NCBI GenBank assembly: GCA_035236585.1
Contig: CP141132.1
Coordinates: 21,055,945-21,119,944, forward strand
DNA: 64,000 bases
Origin: Warburgia ugandensis
Lineage: Eukaryota; Streptophyta; Magnoliopsida; Canellales; Canellaceae
Reading direction: 5' to 3'
Shown: positions 10,986 to 22,612 of the stretch, one piece after another
How the letters are laid out: every line of letters begins with the position of its first letter
How positions within the stretch are numbered: position 1 is the stretch's first letter
Translations under genes and position numbers: made by a program
Notes under the pieces: generated by a model
Told to the model about the DNA's origin: nothing
Databases searched by the model: none
The model's input: only the letters and a program-made list of their open reading frames with translations

Positions 10986-12360
10986 TTGACAAGTCATAGC
11001 AGCCCAACAAAGCCTTACTTCTGCATGACTGATCTTCCACGTTTGCAGCAATGAGAATAGTGTCATCTGCCAACGGCAGATGAGACAAGGTAAGGAGTGA
11101 GAGGGGAATCTTAAAGCCAAATAGACATGATTTTGTGTTGCACTTTCATCATTTGATTGAAATCTCTGAAATGAATAGGAATAAGTAAGGATAAATGTGA
11201 TCTCCTTGTTTTATTCCCCTAGAGCTTTGAAAAATTTCTTAGGGAAACCATTGATTACTATGGAGAACCAACAGGATCTGAGGCATGATTGAATCCATCC
11301 TCTCCATTTTCAGCTGAAATGCATCTCTTCAAGACCATCAATAACATTCCAGTCAACCCTATCCATTGCTTTCTCCATACCCAACTTACAAAATAGCCCT
11401 CCTTCTCTTGACTTTTTCATCATGTCAGATACTTCAGTGGCTATGAGTGCGGTCAGGTATATTTTTTCCCTTCCAGAAATGTAGATTGGTGACAGAAATG
11501 AGATTCTTCAAGGTGTTTATGAACCTGTTAGCCAGTACTTCTGACATTATCTTATAAAGACCCCCTATGAGACATAAAAGGGCAGCCACAGTGCGCGAAG
11601 CTCCTGCATATATGGGGTCCAGGGAAGGGGTGGACCACAAGGCTCAATAATATGCAGCCTTACCTTGCATTTTGCAAGAGGCTTTTTCCATACCTTGAAC
11701 CTGTGACCTCAAAGTCACACGACAACAACTCAACCATTGCGCCTAGGCTCCCCTTCAGACATATAGGTCTATAATCCTTTGGAGAAACTGCCCCCTGACA
11801 TTTGGGTATCAAAAACAACAAAATGCTAAACCTATGTGTTTATCAATAGGTTCACCTTCATAGAATCCTCTAATTGAGTATGCAATTTCTTCCTTCAAAA
11901 TATATGCCAACAGTCTTCAAAGAACCTCATACAATAACCATCATGCCCTAGGGCTCTTTTGTTTCCACACTCAAACATCCCTTTTTGTTTCTTCCATTGA
12001 GAAAGGAAAGATGAAGCTTATGTCTGTCTTCTGGTGTGAGCTTATTAAAGTTCAGTGTTGCTGGAAGTGGCACTTGCCTATCTTCAGCTGTGTAAAGTGA
12101 CTTGTAGTAATCTGTGATATGTTCTCATATAGCTTTGGGCTCTTCAAGTCTTTGATCATCATCTGAAAAAAGTTGTCATCCTGTTAGCTCTTCTATGGGC
12201 ACTAGCTACAGCAGGAAAGTATATTGTGTTTCTGTACCCAGCACCTGACCACTTTACTCAAGCTTATTGTCTCCTTTAACGCTGTTCCTGCAATTCCAAA
12301 GATTTCAGTTGATTTTGTGCTCAGCATCTGGCATCAAGTTCATCCTCTGAAAGTTGGGAG
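10986..12360 (-). pseudogene. LINE (L1-type) reverse transcriptase relic, split by a SINE
   Basis: On the minus strand the RT blocks appear in the right order. ALGHDGYCMRFFEDCW lies near 11970-11910. LIGGLYKIMSEVLANRFINT, the conserved PISLVGSLYKI-type motif, lies left of the SINE, followed by a HFWKGKNIPD block. MEKAMDRVDW (motif A) is near 11370, a GIKQGDHIYPYLF-like block near 11210, and LADDTILIA, which carries the catalytic Asp pair, near 11080. RT copies LINE RNA at the nicked target. Stops and frameshifts are frequent, so it is inactive. The SINE at 11577-11753 interrupts it just upstream of the PISLVGSLYKI-type block. Confidence 0.75.
11577..11753 (-). mobile_element. Au-type tRNA-derived SINE
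   Basis: On the minus strand it begins GGGAGCCTAGGCGCAATGG (A-box region), has GGTCACAGGTTCAAGG (B box) and continues through AGGCTGCATATTATTG and CCTTGTGGTCC. It ends GCGCACTGTGGCTGCCCTTTT. This is the plan of the Au SINE family of plants, about 180 bp with a short T-rich tail. AGACATA at 11570-11576 and 11757-11763 is a probable target duplication (8 of 9 bases match with two flanking bases). It inserted into the LINE RT. Confidence 0.85.
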
Positions 12361-12590
12361 ATTCCCTCTTGAAGATTGAATGCTAGTATTGTTTCATTAA
12401 GCTTTCCAATTTCCTCCTCTCTTTATCAGTGTTCCCTGTCCATTGCTTGTGTTCGTCCTTAATATGCTTTAGCTTCAAAGCAAGCCTAGTGCCAGCATTT
12501 CCATGAAACTCCTCTCTCCACCAAACTTCAATGTTTTTTACCAACTCCGGCATCTTAAACCACTCCACTTTGGGTCCCATGATTACATCT
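12361..12590 (-). pseudogene. LINE ORF2 linker between endonuclease and RT
   Basis: The frame 12383-12580 reads FKMPELVKNIEVWWREEF and LALKLKHIKDEHKQWTGN. This resembles the segment of plant LINE ORF2 after the endonuclease (a VKGWW and KLKxLK pattern). It supports continuity of the LINE but has no catalytic residues. Confidence 0.6.
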
Positions 12591-13260
12591 TAGAATTCAG
12601 AATTATTGGTCTCTGCTCTTAGTATTTATTTTGGGGAATTTTACGATTGACTTATGGATAAAAATGGGGCCATCCGAGATTAGATAGAAATCTGTCGATT
12701 AAACTCATTATAAGGTGTTGTTTGTTCATCCATGTAAATAGACCCCCTTCTAATGGTAATCAACTGGTTCGTGTTCCTGAATGAACTCATCAAAAGCTAA
12801 CGTGCCATTGATAATGTTAAAATCACCCTACAGCACCATGGTCCTGGACATTTGCTGGCGGCATTATGAAGCTCCATCCACATGCATTCTCCCTCCCTAT
12901 GGTCATTCGGGCCATATACACCAGAAACTGTAGTCATTTGACCTGTTGAAAAAACCTTGAAATGGATAGAAGTAGTGTATATTCCCACTTCTGTGCTTTC
13001 TACTGCCATTTTTGAGCTATCCCATGCCGGCAATATTCCACGAGAATTTCCAATTCTATCCACATGAACCCAGTCACAGTTCTTCAAAATTCCATTACTC
13101 CTTGATAGAAATTTTGACCAATATTCCTGTTTGGTTTCCTGAATTGCAATTATTTAGGGCTGAATTTCTTTAACTAAGTTCCTGATTTGGGCTTTTTTTC
13201 TCGGGACAGCCTAACTCTCTTATATTCCAGGATATAAAAATCATTGTGAACCATCAGAGT
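12591..13260 (-). pseudogene. LINE apurinic-type endonuclease relic
   Basis: The minus strand from about 13250 reads ISWNIRELGCPEKK, then IIAIQETKQEYWSKFLS (the IQETK motif holds the metal-binding Glu), GNSRGILPAWDSSKM, and IHFKVFSTGQ followed by SGVYGPND. This is the N-terminal nuclease of ORF2 that nicks target DNA. A stop follows NSALNN in one frame, and the downstream GDFN motif is altered (CCRVILTL), so it is not functional. The order endonuclease, RT, RNase H along the minus strand agrees with one LINE. Confidence 0.75.
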
Positions 13261-13690
13261 CGTAATCTCCATCCAGCCCAGATTGTTTTCTTCATCTGAG
13301 ACTGAGGGCGAGTTTCCCTTACCTAATTCATGGTTTAACTTCTTGTATGATGAAAACAGAACATTGTACCTGCCCTTAGTTCTTTATATTGCTAGAGGGC
13401 ATCTTCTTCTCCACCCTCAAAATGTAATCCGAAAGTCTTACTCAGTTTCAGAAGTGCTGTTGCTCAGCATTATTTGTTGAATCAGTTGAATGATCATCCC
13501 TTTCATGGAAAAACAGAGGACAATACCCATCAATAGCTTCCCTTCTGTTATTATTCAAAACTTCGAAAATCTTATTATCAATAATTCTGGCCTCACGCCA
13601 ATGTCGATATAATTTTGATTTTCTTTCCTTCACTCTTGCAATTAGCAATCACTTCTGTTCTTACCGAGGTTTGACGGCCAGAGTTCGAAT
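13261..13690 (-). mobile_element. LINE region between ORF1 and ORF2
   Basis: A short frame at 13448-13648 is Lys/Arg-rich and may be an ORF1 tail. Nothing else is recognised. Confidence 0.4.
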
Positions 13691-14954
<1,264 letters not shown>

Positions 14955-15380
14955 TGTTAGAAGAGGATGGTATTTTACAAAGGTATGAGGAAGGCTTTGG
15001 AGGCTACAAAAGGATTTACAAATGAAGAAGGGACTTTGAGGATTGAAAGGAAGAGAGAGAGCTTGTATGGATTCTCAAAATTGCTTGATACAACTTGTGA
15101 GTAACCACCCCTATTTATACTAGTAGCACTCCTTAACCAATGGTTAGGATTGTGCCAACACACCTTTAATCTTGTGGCTATAATTTGTTATCTAGATGTC
15201 CCTACAAAATATCTAGCTCTATTGTCAAAGTATGTAGATAATTCTAATTGACTTTTGTAGCAACACTTTCTAGAAAGTGGGCTTTCTAGAATATAGGCTA
15301 GAAGAAGGGCTTTTAATGTGAGCCTTCTAGAATATGGACCTTTATTAAATTGGACCTAAATCAAGTTTACATTTCTAACA
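14955..15380 (-). mobile_element. Ty1/copia 3' LTR
   Basis: A 426 bp segment starts TGTTAGAAGAGG and ends ATTTCTAACA, giving matching TGTTAGA/TCTAACA ends. On its inner side the minus strand carries the purine tract AAGGGAGGG, the plus-strand primer. The five bases outside the left end are TATCT. The 5' LTR that would give the partner duplication is absent. Confidence 0.85.
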
Positions 15381-15395
15381 CCCTCCCTTAAACTT
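15381..15395 (-). other. Polypurine tract of the copia element
   Basis: The minus strand reads TTAAGGGAGGG directly against the LTR start. This is the usual plus-strand primer position in LTR elements. Confidence 0.75.
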
Positions 15396-15760
15396 GATTT
15401 GTCATCCCAAGCAAGCTTCTCATCTTGATAAAGTCTTCAAACTTCAATGGCTTGGTGAAAATATCAGCTACTTGATATTGAGACTTCACATGCTCCAGTT
15501 GAACTTCCTTTCTTATGACGCATTCTCTTATGTAGTGATACAGCGTATCAATATGTTTACTTCGGCCATGAAAGACTAGATTCTTTGCTAAGGCCATTGT
15601 CGATTTGTTGTCAACATAGACCTCTGTTGGCTCTTTTTGCGACATGCCAAGTTCTTTTAGTAATCCTCTTAACCATATTGCCTGACAAATACAAAATGTA
15701 GCAGCCACATACTCTGCTTCACAAGTAGAAAGGGTGACTATTGGCTACTTCTTTGACATC
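15388..15760 (-). pseudogene. Ty1/copia RNase H
   Basis: The frame reads CICQAIWLRGLLKELGMSQ, VYVDNKSTMALAKN, FHGRSKHIDTLYHYIRE and ADIFTKPLKFEDF, the standard C-terminus of the copia polyprotein. It degrades the RNA strand after RT. The frame to 15708 is intact and ends shortly after NQV. A stop separates it from the upstream part. Confidence 0.85.
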
Positions 15761-15899
15761 CAAGTAAAAGCCGTATCTCCCATGAAGAACACAAACCTAG
15801 TTGTGCTTTTTCCATCATCTAAGTCTCCAGCCCAATTGCTATCGCTGTATCCAACAAGCCTAAAATCATTAGTATGCGAGTAAAATAAACTAAAGTTGA

Positions 15900-16810
15900 T
15901 TGTACCTTTAATATATCAAAGAACTATTTTTGCTATGTTGAGATGAGTGGTTGTTGGTGCTTCCATATAGCGACTGATTAAGCCAACAGCATATAGAATA
16001 TTGGGCCTCGTGTAAGTTAAGTAGTGTAAGCTTCCAACCAAGCTCTTGAAATTTGTTGCATCTACTCTTTCTCCTTCATCATCCTTAAACAGTTTGATTC
16101 CACACTCCACCGGCGTGCTAATGAGCTTGCAGTCATCCATTTTGCACTTCTTAAGTAGCTCCTTTGCATAACCTTCTTGAGTGATGAAGATGCCGTCTTC
16201 CTTTTGCTTTACTTCAATTCTGAGATAATATGACATGAATCCAATATCAGTCATCTCGAACTCTTTGATCATTGCTTTCTTGAATTCTTCAAACATCCTT
16301 GGAGTGCTTCTAGTGAAGATTAAGTCATCTACGTACAAGCATACAATCAAGATGTCTCCATCTTTGATCTTGACATATATTGCATGCTCATGAGGGCATC
16401 TTGTGAAACCATTTTCTTGAAAATATATATATATCTATTAGACTATTCCATGTCCTCGGTGCTTACTTTAACCCATAGAGGGCCTTTTTTAACTTGAGGA
16501 CTTTGTGTTCATGTCCTTTTACTTCGTAGCCTAATGGTTGTTCGATGTAAACTTCTTCTTCAAGGAGTCCATTTAGGAAGGCAGATTTCACGTCCATTTG
16601 ATGAACCTTCCATCTATTTTGAGCAGCTAAAGAAATAATTAATCTAATAGTTTCTAAGTGAACAATAGGAGAAAATACCTCATTATAGCCAATCCCAACT
16701 CTTTGACTGTAGCCCTTCGCAACCAATCTTGCCTTGTATCTTTCAATTTCTCCTTTAGCATTCTTCTTTACCTTGTATACCCACTTCACGCCTATCGCCT
16801 TGTGCCCTTT
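15900..16810 (-). pseudogene. Ty1/copia reverse transcriptase
   Basis: Two main frames carry it. The first (16789-16463) has MKWVYKVKKNAKGEIERYKA, GYSQRVGIGYNEVFSPI and HQMDVKSAFLNGLLEEEVYI. The second (16350-15916) has CLYVDDLIF with the catalytic YVDD intact, then LLKKCKMDDCKLISTPVE and LVGSLHYLTYTRPNILYAVG. Frameshifts lie between about 16463 and 16350, with an inserted TATATATAT stretch near 16426. It made cDNA from element RNA in the cytoplasmic particle. This is the best preserved RT in the window. Confidence 0.9.
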
Positions 16811-18010
16811 CGATAGTGAAGCCAGCTGTCATGTATCATTCTTCATGATTTCTTTGATCTCCTCGTCCATGGCATCTCTCCACCTTTTACTTTGTATAGC
16901 TTCTTGAAAACTCAATGGTTCATAATCAACAAAGAGGTAGAGTAGAGTGAGATCTTCTTGCCTTTCTGTAACCACATTGAGCTCTTATAGGCTTCTTGTA
17001 TGCTGTGTCCTTGGACTTGAACTTGATGATAATGAGTCTTCATGGTTACTTAAACTTTCACTTGCAATTGGTGAGGTTGGTGGTGTGACATTCTCTTGTT
17101 TGCTCATTTTCATTTTCAGGGAAAAAGTTGTGACTTTCTTCATGAATGTTCCAATCCCACGAGCTTTCTTCATCAAATTCCATATCTCGGCTGATAATAG
17201 TCTTCCTATTTCTTAGATTATATAATTTGTAGCCCTTTGAATTGGAATCATAGCCAATGAAGACAAACTTTTTACTTTTATCATCAAGCTTGGTTCTTCT
17301 TTCGTCTGACACATGTGTATAGGCTATGCTTCCAAATACCTTTAGATGAGATATCCCAGGCTTTCTTCCACTCCATGCTTCTTGTGGTGTCTTTCCTCAT
17401 ACACTTTTTTATTGGCGAGCGATTGGACAAGTAGACTATGCATGCTACCGCTTCTGCCCAAAACTCCTTTGGCATTTTCTTATATTCTAGCATGCTTTGG
17501 GTCATGTCGAGAATGGTTCTATTCTTCCTTTCAGCAACTCCATTTTACTGGGGAGATCTTGGAACTATTAATGGTCGATGAATTCCATTCTCCTTACAAA
17601 ATTCTTGAAATGCTTTTGAAGTAAATTCTCCCCCTCAATCAGATCTCAAGGCCTTGATCTTTCATCCACTTTCTTTCTCCATTACAGCTTTGAACTTCTT
17701 AAACATTCCAAATACTTCTGATTTTTCCTTTAAGAAGTAGACCCATGTCTTTCTAGAAAAATCATCAATAAAGAGAACAACGTAGTTGCTTTTACTTAAA
17801 GAGCTTGGTTTGATTGGACCACACACATCTGTATGTACAAGCTCAAGTATCTTCTGGGCTCTTGAATGTGACTCCTTAGGGAAGCTCTTTCTAAACTGCT
17901 TCCCAAGTAGGCATCCTTCACAGAATTGATCGAGATGATTGATAGAAGGTAATCCTCTGACCATCTCCTTCTTTGACAGTAGTTCAAGTCCTCCAAAGTT
18001 GATGCCCAAA
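16811..18010 (-). pseudogene. Ty1/copia integrase
   Basis: On the minus strand the zinc-binding tail reads HLDQFCEGCLLGKQFRKSFP. Then comes the core: LELVHTDVCGPI, YVVLFIDDFSRKTWVYF and later MTQSMLEYKKMPKEFWAEAV, which lies around the last catalytic region, and FVFIGYDSNSKGYKLYN. These are landmarks of copia integrase, which inserts cDNA. At least three frame changes are present, near 17660, 17500 and 17300. Confidence 0.85.
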
Positions 18011-18540
18011 TCTTAAATGAAAAAGCCAAGATCGATCTTGGAAACATGCCTTCAGACACTTGGTAACATCATTTAGAATGTTCAACAAGAACATCCTATT
18101 TCTTGACATATGTATTTTGGCAATCAAATTATTTTTATCATCTTTTATAGAAAGACTATGATCTTTCATGAGAATATTATTGCCTTTCTTTAAAAGTCGT
18201 CCAAGGCTCAAAATATTATTTTTCATGTTAGGCACGTAATAAACATTTGAAATAAATTGATGTCCTCCATTCTTTAAGCAGATTAGGATGTTACCTTTGC
18301 CTTTTACTACTATTTTGGATTCATCTCTAAAGGAGACATTATCACTCACCGTCTCATCAAGGTCCACGAACATGCTCCTTTTCCCGCACATGTGGTTACT
18401 TGAGCCAGTATCAAGGTACCATGTATTTTCTTGGTTTCCTTCATTATTCTTGTATGTTAATAGGAGGGTGCCTTCTTCTTGACTCTTCTCTTCCATGAAA
18501 TTTACATTTTTTTCAACTTTGTTCTTAGGAGCTCTACATT
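18011..18540 (-). pseudogene. Ty1/copia aspartic protease and gag-pre-integrase region
   Basis: The frame 18496-17984 reads NTWYLDTGSSNHMCGKRSMF, with the protease DTG active site in LDTGSSNHM. Then FISNVYYVPNMKNNILSLGR and LNDVTKCLKACFQDRSWLFH lead into LRFGH, the pre-integrase signature. The protease cuts the polyprotein. This frame is open over about 170 residues. Confidence 0.85.
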
Positions 18541-19107
18541 CCGAGGCATAGTGTCCAGATATTTTACTATTATAACACTTAACTTGAAATTTGTCATACC
18601 TTGTTCCTGACTAGCCTCTTCCACAACCTCTTCTCGAACTTTCTCTTATCTCTTCATTATTGTTGTTGAAGTTTCGTCTTCCATGTCCATGACTTCTTCC
18701 TTGGCCATGACCTCTTCCTTGTTGACCTCTTCCATTTCCAAAACTCTCTTGTTTTAAGTTGAGTTGTATCTTGAGAAGTTGCTCCTTGATTTCTTCTTGC
18801 TTTTTATGTTTTTCTTCATAAGCTTGTAATGAGCCCATGAGTTGCTCTATAGTCATTTCTTCTAAATTCTTTGTTTCTTCATATGTTACAATAATATGGA
18901 TAAACTTTGGATCTAAGGAGCATAATATCTTCTCTATTATCCTCACATCATCTAACCTCTCACCATTTCTTTTTAATTGATTATAAATGGTTAAAACTTT
19001 AGAAAAGTAATCAGAAATAGTCTCGCCTTTCTTCATTTGCAAAGATTCAAATTCACGTCTTAATGTTTGAAGATGTACCTTTTTTACTTACTCGGCTGCT
19101 TTATAAG
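18541..19107 (-). pseudogene. Ty1/copia gag with altered zinc knuckle, 5' end lost
   Basis: The frame 19042-18611 reads [20 protein letters not shown] and [20 protein letters not shown], then [20 protein letters not shown], the standard UBN2-type gag. A Gly/Arg/His-rich tail follows. The zinc knuckle near 18540-18590 reads CYNSKISGHYASEC, where the second Cys of CX2CX4HX4C is Ser. Upstream text ([13 protein letters not shown]) continues to about 19100 with a stop, then the sequence changes to a gypsy-type LTR at 19108. The gag N-terminus, primer site and 5' LTR are missing. Confidence 0.85.
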
Positions 19108-19521
19108 TGTAATGACCCCAATTTTTGTAATATTAAAATCACATAAAAAGTTCAGTTTTAAAGATAAGGGTATTTTGGTCATTTCACTAGTTGCCTTGAC
19201 TAAACCCAGAAATTTGGTCCTGAAAATGGTACCATTAGATGCGTCTTGGAAAAAGGAATCCAACAAGAACAAAATCACCCAAAACGAAGTTAAAATGAGC
19301 AAGTTATGGCCATTTGAAGTATAGGGGCAAAACTATAATTTTTACAAAAACGGGTTTAGCTGCAAAACACAGGGGCCCGTTTTGATACGGGCACCCTTCA
19401 TCTTCCACCTCCTAGAGAGTTCTAGAACGGCGGTGATTGGAGGGGAAATCACCGCCATTCTGGAGGTTTCTCCACCGCCATTCAAAGGCGGTGAGAGCCC
19501 TCTCCAGAATCCTCTCTTAGC

Positions 19522-19533
19522 TCTATAAATAGA
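19522..19533 (+). promoter_or_regulatory. LTR TATA box
   Basis: CTATAAATAGAG, flanked by AGCTC on both sides, is a good TATA box about 415 bp into the LTR. It is kept in copy 2 at 49708-49719. Confidence 0.65.
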
Positions 19534-19699
19534 GCTCTTGGGTGCCTCTAATGGCAGCCCAAAACGTTGGAGAAAACCCATCGTGGAGCAGTAACCTAGA
19601 GGAGAAAACGTGGAGAGAAAACTAGCTACGAAGTAGGTACGCCCAAAAACTCCCCAAACCCATCTCACCCATAGTCCTAGGCTCAGTTTCCCTAGATTT

Positions 19700-20035
19700 T
19701 GCATGAAAAACCATGGAGAATAGGCCTCTAGGGAGCCACCAAGGACCCTGGGACGTCCCCAGGGCCGCACTGGTTCCTCAGGGACGAACTAGGGCATCCC
19801 AAGGACGCCCCGGTCCCCCAACGACGAAAACGCAGCAATACGGACGAGACGCGTCGAACGCGTCTGAGAGGGACGCGCCCGCTAAAGGGGAAAATGGGCG
19901 GAGAATACCGCTCGTCTGCACTAAGGCACACGCCGCAGACGTGCAGCGCGCTAGCAGCGTGTCGTCTTTTGGTTCCTTAAGGAAGCCGGGGCGCACGTCG
20001 CAAACGCGCATCGCCCTAGCATTCCATCTTTTTAT
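19700..20035 (+). other. CpG-rich block of the LTR
   Basis: GC-rich DNA with many CpG, including GACGCGTCGAACGCGTCTG, unlike the AT-rich surroundings. Its start is nearly identical in copy 2 (49890-50230). It lies downstream of the TATA box, so it would be in the transcribed leader. Confidence 0.6.
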
Positions 20036-21278
20036 TTTAAGACTCCTATGTACGTACGACACTAAAATGCTTATAACTTGAGATCTAGAGCTCCGATTGA
20101 GGCGCCGTATAAGGCGTTGTGTCTATGTCGACGACGCGGACACACCCAAACTATAAAATCCCTAATTAAGGCCCAATCAAAGGTAGGCATGACCCTTAAA
20201 ATAGGATGGTGGCGCATGGCCGCTAGACCTTTGGAAAACTGATAATACCAAGGCCCAATTAGGACCTTAGGACACCCATAGGCATATGGATGGACCCTTA
20301 ATGCCTAAGTAATAAGACCAACTACTCTAAAACCCATAAAAGATAGGCCAAACTAACCTTGATTCCCCAAACCATGTTCAAGAGCGTACGAGGACAAAGG
20401 GGTTAGCGCGACCTAGCAAGGTAGGTGCTCTATAGCTACTAGATTCTTTTAAAAGAACTACGATTATTTTGCGAATACATGATTTAAGTATATGACTTGT
20501 TTAGCATGACTTAATTCAGCATGCATGTGATAAATGCTTCATGCATAAACATGTTTTGTAAATGATTGCATATACATTATGCATAGATATGTTTTGCAAA
20601 CAATTGCATACGTTGCATGATTTAAGTTCTTGCAAAGATTGCATGTCCTTAAGGGTTGCCAAAAGACGCTGGAGTGCCGAGGGCCAGGTAGTTGTGAGGG
20701 ACCCAAAGAGGACAGGTTTTGAACAGAGGCTTTTGGCTTATTTGATCATACATGATTTGGGCTAGTAAGCTCGTGGGTGCTATGCCGAGGGGTCTGGGTT
20801 GGCCACCTAGCCTCTACCATTATTAGGTGGATGGGTACCACGCCCAAAAAGGGCATGTCCCTACTTCGACTGCATGTGGTACAGGGGGCTACCACTGGTG
20901 TCACGGCACTGGGTCGATGTCCTCAGGTACCCGGGGACCACACGGCGGCGAGGTCGTGGTCATAGTTTGGACCCTATGGTTTGATGATTTATTCGCATTG
21001 CATATGGCATGATATGAGGTTGGTCGACCATACCATACTAGATATCCATGAGTTGGATTCAATGAAGCAATCTTATGCATATCATAATGTTATGATATAT
21101 ATGTATATGATACTTTCGATTTTGGATTATGTGATCCTTTAAGTCATTAGTATTTTAGTTTGACAATGGATTTTATATCAATATTGAACTTGAGTATTCA
21201 GACATGCACATGTTTTGAAAGAGCATATGATTTTAAAACATCTCATGCATTATAAAACTAGTAGTGATAGGCTCCTAC

Positions 21279-21297
21279 TGAGTATAGTATATACTCA
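21279..21297 (+). repeat. LTR palindrome TGAGTATA..TATACTCA
   Basis: A perfect 8 bp stem with a 3-base centre (GTA), about 350 bp from the LTR 3' end. Copy 2 has the same arms with centre TTA at 51589-51607. Confidence 0.75.
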
Positions 21298-21648
21298 CCC
21301 AATCCTCAACATTTTTCAAACACAAAGTAAATACTTAAGGGCAAGGAACGCTTGTGATAGAAGACACCCAGACTAAGTGCAAGTAAGTAAACCCCTACCT
21401 TATCTTTCAATGTTACTTGATTGTAGTTACTCTCTAATAGTCAAATTTGTGACTAACACTTTCTAGGGAATAATGTTGATTTAAAAACTTTGCCATGGCT
21501 AGATAATTTGATAATGTGTTTTGACACTGGGGTTTTTATGAAAGATTGTTTTCCAAACCAAAAATATTTTCATGCATTTCATACTTATAAAACAAGAGAT
21601 CTCGCCTTTTTATCCAAATTGCATCATATAAAAACCCGGGTCATCACA

Positions 21649-22612
21649 ACTTTCCATTATAATGATCTCACAAAACTAAAACTAACAAAAGTAGAATGCA
21701 CCCATCTTTCCATGTGGAATTAAATATCACATGTTTGCTACTCTTTAGTTTATGATCGTAATACCATGTTGAAAGTAACAAAAAATAAATAGTTGTCCAA
21801 GGGCCATTAGCTGGAGAAAACTCTCTTATTTTCTCATATTAGCTAGGCTAAGATAAGTGTTACTATGAATTCAAATTAAAAATTATGTCAAGTAGTTCAA
21901 CACCATTATGTATTTAATAACATCTATAAATGAATGTAAAAGACAATTCATTTTTTTCCACAGAGATGGATCTTAACTATTCACTACAATATTTCAAAAT
22001 GCTCATAAAAGAAATGATAGAAAAATTTAAAACAATCAAAGGATTTAACTTTTTGAAGTTTCTACTATTGGTTCAAAACATTAATAGTTGTGATCTTATG
22101 CCATATGTGCTCCACATTAAAAGAAATAATGTTGCTAGATGATTACAAAAATATCAAAATAAATTAACTTGAATTGCACTATGTGACGTGAAATATGGAT
22201 TTGGTTATGTATAGGAAATAACAAGTTGAATTAGAACTATTGACTATCCTAAAATTTATAAGCAAGTAAAGGCATATGTGTGTGACAAAGCAAACCTTCC
22301 AATAGTTAGCTTAGTTATTGGATTTTATTTTAATCATATAGTTCTCTTCATTGTGTTGCTTTCTATGGATGGGCAGCAATACAATGAATGTGTGAAAATC
22401 ATAAGGAACCAATTAAATAGTATCCATGTAAGAAAAATATGGATGAAGTTTTTCCTAATGTTGACCTCATATATGAGCTCCAGTTTGTGATTAACCTATA
22501 AACTCACCTTTTAGTTTACAAGTAGGCTCTAAACTTTGATTTGTTTGAAAGTAGGTTCTGAACTTAATAAATTCATCTATCAATAGACCTTTGGATGGAA
22601 TATGTTAAGTGG
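21649..22612. other. Unassigned stretch
   Basis: Frames at 21930-22142 and 22278-22490 (plus) read like decayed protein-coding DNA but match no family I recognise. Near 22520-22580 a phrase of the form AAGTAGGYTCTRAACTT occurs twice. It is not a continuation of the copia gag left of the LTR. Confidence 0.4.

Larger units (their letters stand above)
19108..21648 (+). mobile_element. Gypsy-type LTR, copy 1
   Basis: It starts TGTAATGACCCC and ends GGGTCATCACA. The same unit recurs at 49291-52046, and the two align along nearly their whole length. Flanking five bases (ATAAG and ACTTT) do not match, so no target duplication is seen. The bases right of it do not continue the copia gag that it interrupts. 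It holds a TATA box, a CpG-rich block and a palindrome (listed separately). Frames inside are not credible genes. Confidence 0.8.

Noticed and set aside
19342..20081. Several frames of 90-140 codons in the LTR
   Set aside because: The CpG-rich LTR block has few stop codons on either strand. The frames are not conserved in the second LTR copy.
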